Positions 63,227 through 64,000 of a DNA stretch of 64,000 bases are shown piece by piece. Each line of letters opens with the position of its first letter. Position 1 is the first letter of the stretch. Below the pieces are notes generated by a model, which saw nothing but the letters and a program-made list of their open reading frames with translations, did not search any database and was not told where the DNA came from. Both the position numbers and the translations under genes were made by a program. The stretch is from Ruegeria denitrificans (GTDB lineage: Bacteria; Pseudomonadota; Alphaproteobacteria; Rhodobacterales; Rhodobacteraceae), in contig NZ_CYUD01000004.1 of assembly GCF_001458295.1 (NCBI RefSeq), forward strand, positions 248,001 through 312,000, in the 5' to 3' direction.

Positions 63227-63664
63227 TCAGTGACCCATAATCATGCCTTGAAGGGCATCTTTTTCCATCGCCAGTTCGGTCAACTGTGCTTTGACCACGT
63301 CGCCAATTGTCACGATTCCAATGAGCTTGCCCTCTTCAACCACGGGCATGTGGCGAAAACGGCCCTCGGTCATGCGGGTCATGATATCCTGCACAGTTTC
63401 CTGCCGCGTTGCTGTAACCAGCTCCCGAGTCATATAGGTTTCAACCGTTTGATCCAGGCAACTACTGCCGCTAACGGCCAACTCGCGTACGATGTCCCTT
63501 TCGGACAGGATACCAATCGCGGTGCTCCCTCCGTCTTCGGACACGATCACCGTACCAATCCGCTTTTCTGCAAGAATCTTCGCTGCTTCTGATACAGTTG
63601 AAGAAGGTTCAACCGTCACCACGCTGTCTGTCGCTTTGGATTTCAGAATGGCCTGAACGAGCAT
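63227..63664 (-). CDS. CBS-domain pair protein, 145 aa
   Basis: Two CBS domains (about 10-65 and 75-135): VSEAAKILAEKRIGTVIVSE and TVQDIMTRMTEGRFRHMPVVE with GIVTIGDVV. ATG 63664 has GGAGGTGC before it. Likely binds adenine nucleotides to sense energy or regulate a partner. C-terminal tail LQGMIMGH. Cotranscription with coaD is possible. Confidence 0.9.
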   Translation of the reverse strand: MLVQAILKSKATDSVVTVEPSSTVSEAAKILAEKRIGTVIVSEDGGSTAIGILSERDIVRELAVSGSSCLDQTVETYMTRELVTATRQETVQDIMTRMTEGRFRHMPVVEEGKLIGIVTIGDVVKAQLTELAMEKDALQGMIMGH

Positions 63665-63722
63665 GAAGAGCACCTCCGGAATAATGAACTTATCCAAAGC
63701 GTTGCGCGATTGTGGCGACCTG

Positions 63723-64000
63723 TCAAGCGTTGGCATCGGCTTCAAGCCGCGCAACTTCGTCACGGATGCCATGCGAGAGCGCCTCGGCAAAGCGGTTCAA
63801 CCGTTCGTTGCGTTGGTCACCTTGATGCCGGACAAGATAGAAACTTCGCGTCAAACCCACTTGATCCGTCAAGATTTTCCGCAAGTTGGGATGGAAGGGC
63901 AACGTAAAGTCATGGGCCACACAAACCCCTGTACCCAGCGACACCTGCCGCAATTGAACTGAGACCGAATTCGATGCAAGCGCGACACGGTCAACGCCGA
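63723..64000 (-). CDS. LysR-family regulator, C-terminal part (runs off the window)
   Basis: At least 91 residues ending at the TGA at 63723-63725; the N-terminal HTH lies beyond 64000. The visible part is the end of an effector-binding domain: VALASNSVSVQLRQVSLGTG, VCVAHDFTLPFHPNLRKILT, SFYLVRHQGDQRNERLNRFA and a helical C-terminus. Pattern fits LysR domains with a G-x-G-V-C turn. Target unknown. Confidence 0.8.
   Translation of the reverse strand, partial: GVDRVALASNSVSVQLRQVSLGTGVCVAHDFTLPFHPNLRKILTDQVGLTRSFYLVRHQGDQRNERLNRFAEALSHGIRDEVARLEADANA

Noticed and set aside
1-64000. Mobile elements, prophage, toxin-antitoxin or CRISPR arrays
   Set aside because: No transposase, integrase, direct-repeat array, attachment site or toxin gene was seen; the two small RHH/DUF4169 genes are tied to fumC and do not look like a toxin-antitoxin pair.

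Overview
The window is a gene-dense stretch of a marine roseobacter-type alphaproteobacterial chromosome (Rhodobacterales). The pointers are a DMSP demethylase (DmdA) next to acryloyl-CoA reductase (AcuI), a circularly permuted two-piece tmRNA, an alpha-type SspB adaptor, the F1-ATPase zeta inhibitor (DUF1476), a methionine-forming betaine methyltransferase, and a gene-transfer-agent type lysin/holin pair. I see no insertion sequence, prophage, CRISPR array, rRNA or tRNA. Nearly all genes are ordinary chromosomal ones; both ends cut a gene (lpxA at the left, a LysR regulator at the right).

Layout. 1-8.8 kb (minus strand): envelope and isoprenoid operon frr-uppS-cdsA-dxr-rseP-(42-aa membrane protein)-bamA-ompH-fabZ-lpxA. 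9-13.2 kb (minus): DMSP block DUF2182-DUF1326-DinB-dmdA-acuI, with a divergent GntR/FCD regulator and two operator-like palindromes between them. 14-20.6 kb (plus): DUF4345, permuted ssrA, SnoaL-like protein, rhodanese-ChrB plus ChrA, SspB, fumC-DUF4169-RHH. 20.6-29.4 kb: tag glycosylase, class I aldolase, a P450 coupled to a membrane hydrolase, CcdA, TusA and RNase E with a long structured leader. 29.4-35.6 kb: dctBD, purQS, marC, purC, zeta subunit. 35.7-44.7 kb: betaine methyltransferase, enoyl-CoA hydratase, ccmHF, lysin/holin, ccmE, argC, murI, an acyltransferase. 44.7-49.3 kb: fused indolepyruvate:ferredoxin oxidoreductase with divergent LysR. 49.5-57 kb: MscS channel, purL, bolA-two small membrane proteins-grxD, MliC-like protein, zapA and a coiled-coil protein. 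57-64 kb: tktA, DUF808, two GAPDH genes, coaD, CBS protein, partial LysR.

How they work together. The DMSP block, bmt and dctBD fit a life on algal osmolytes and C4 acids. tmRNA and SspB belong to the same ribosome-rescue/ClpXP pathway and lie 2.8 kb apart. fda, gap1 and gap2 share AGCGC-centred palindromes typical of a LacI-family carbon regulator, suggesting one regulon. BolA and the CGFS glutaredoxin, known partners in Fe-S/iron handling, enclose two small uncharacterised membrane proteins. The less expected points are the metal-binding/DinB genes in the DMSP operon, a DctD without the GAFTGA loop, the GTA-like lysis pair inside the ccm cluster, a 6S-like hairpin beside tktA, and a possible small RNA before the MscS gene.
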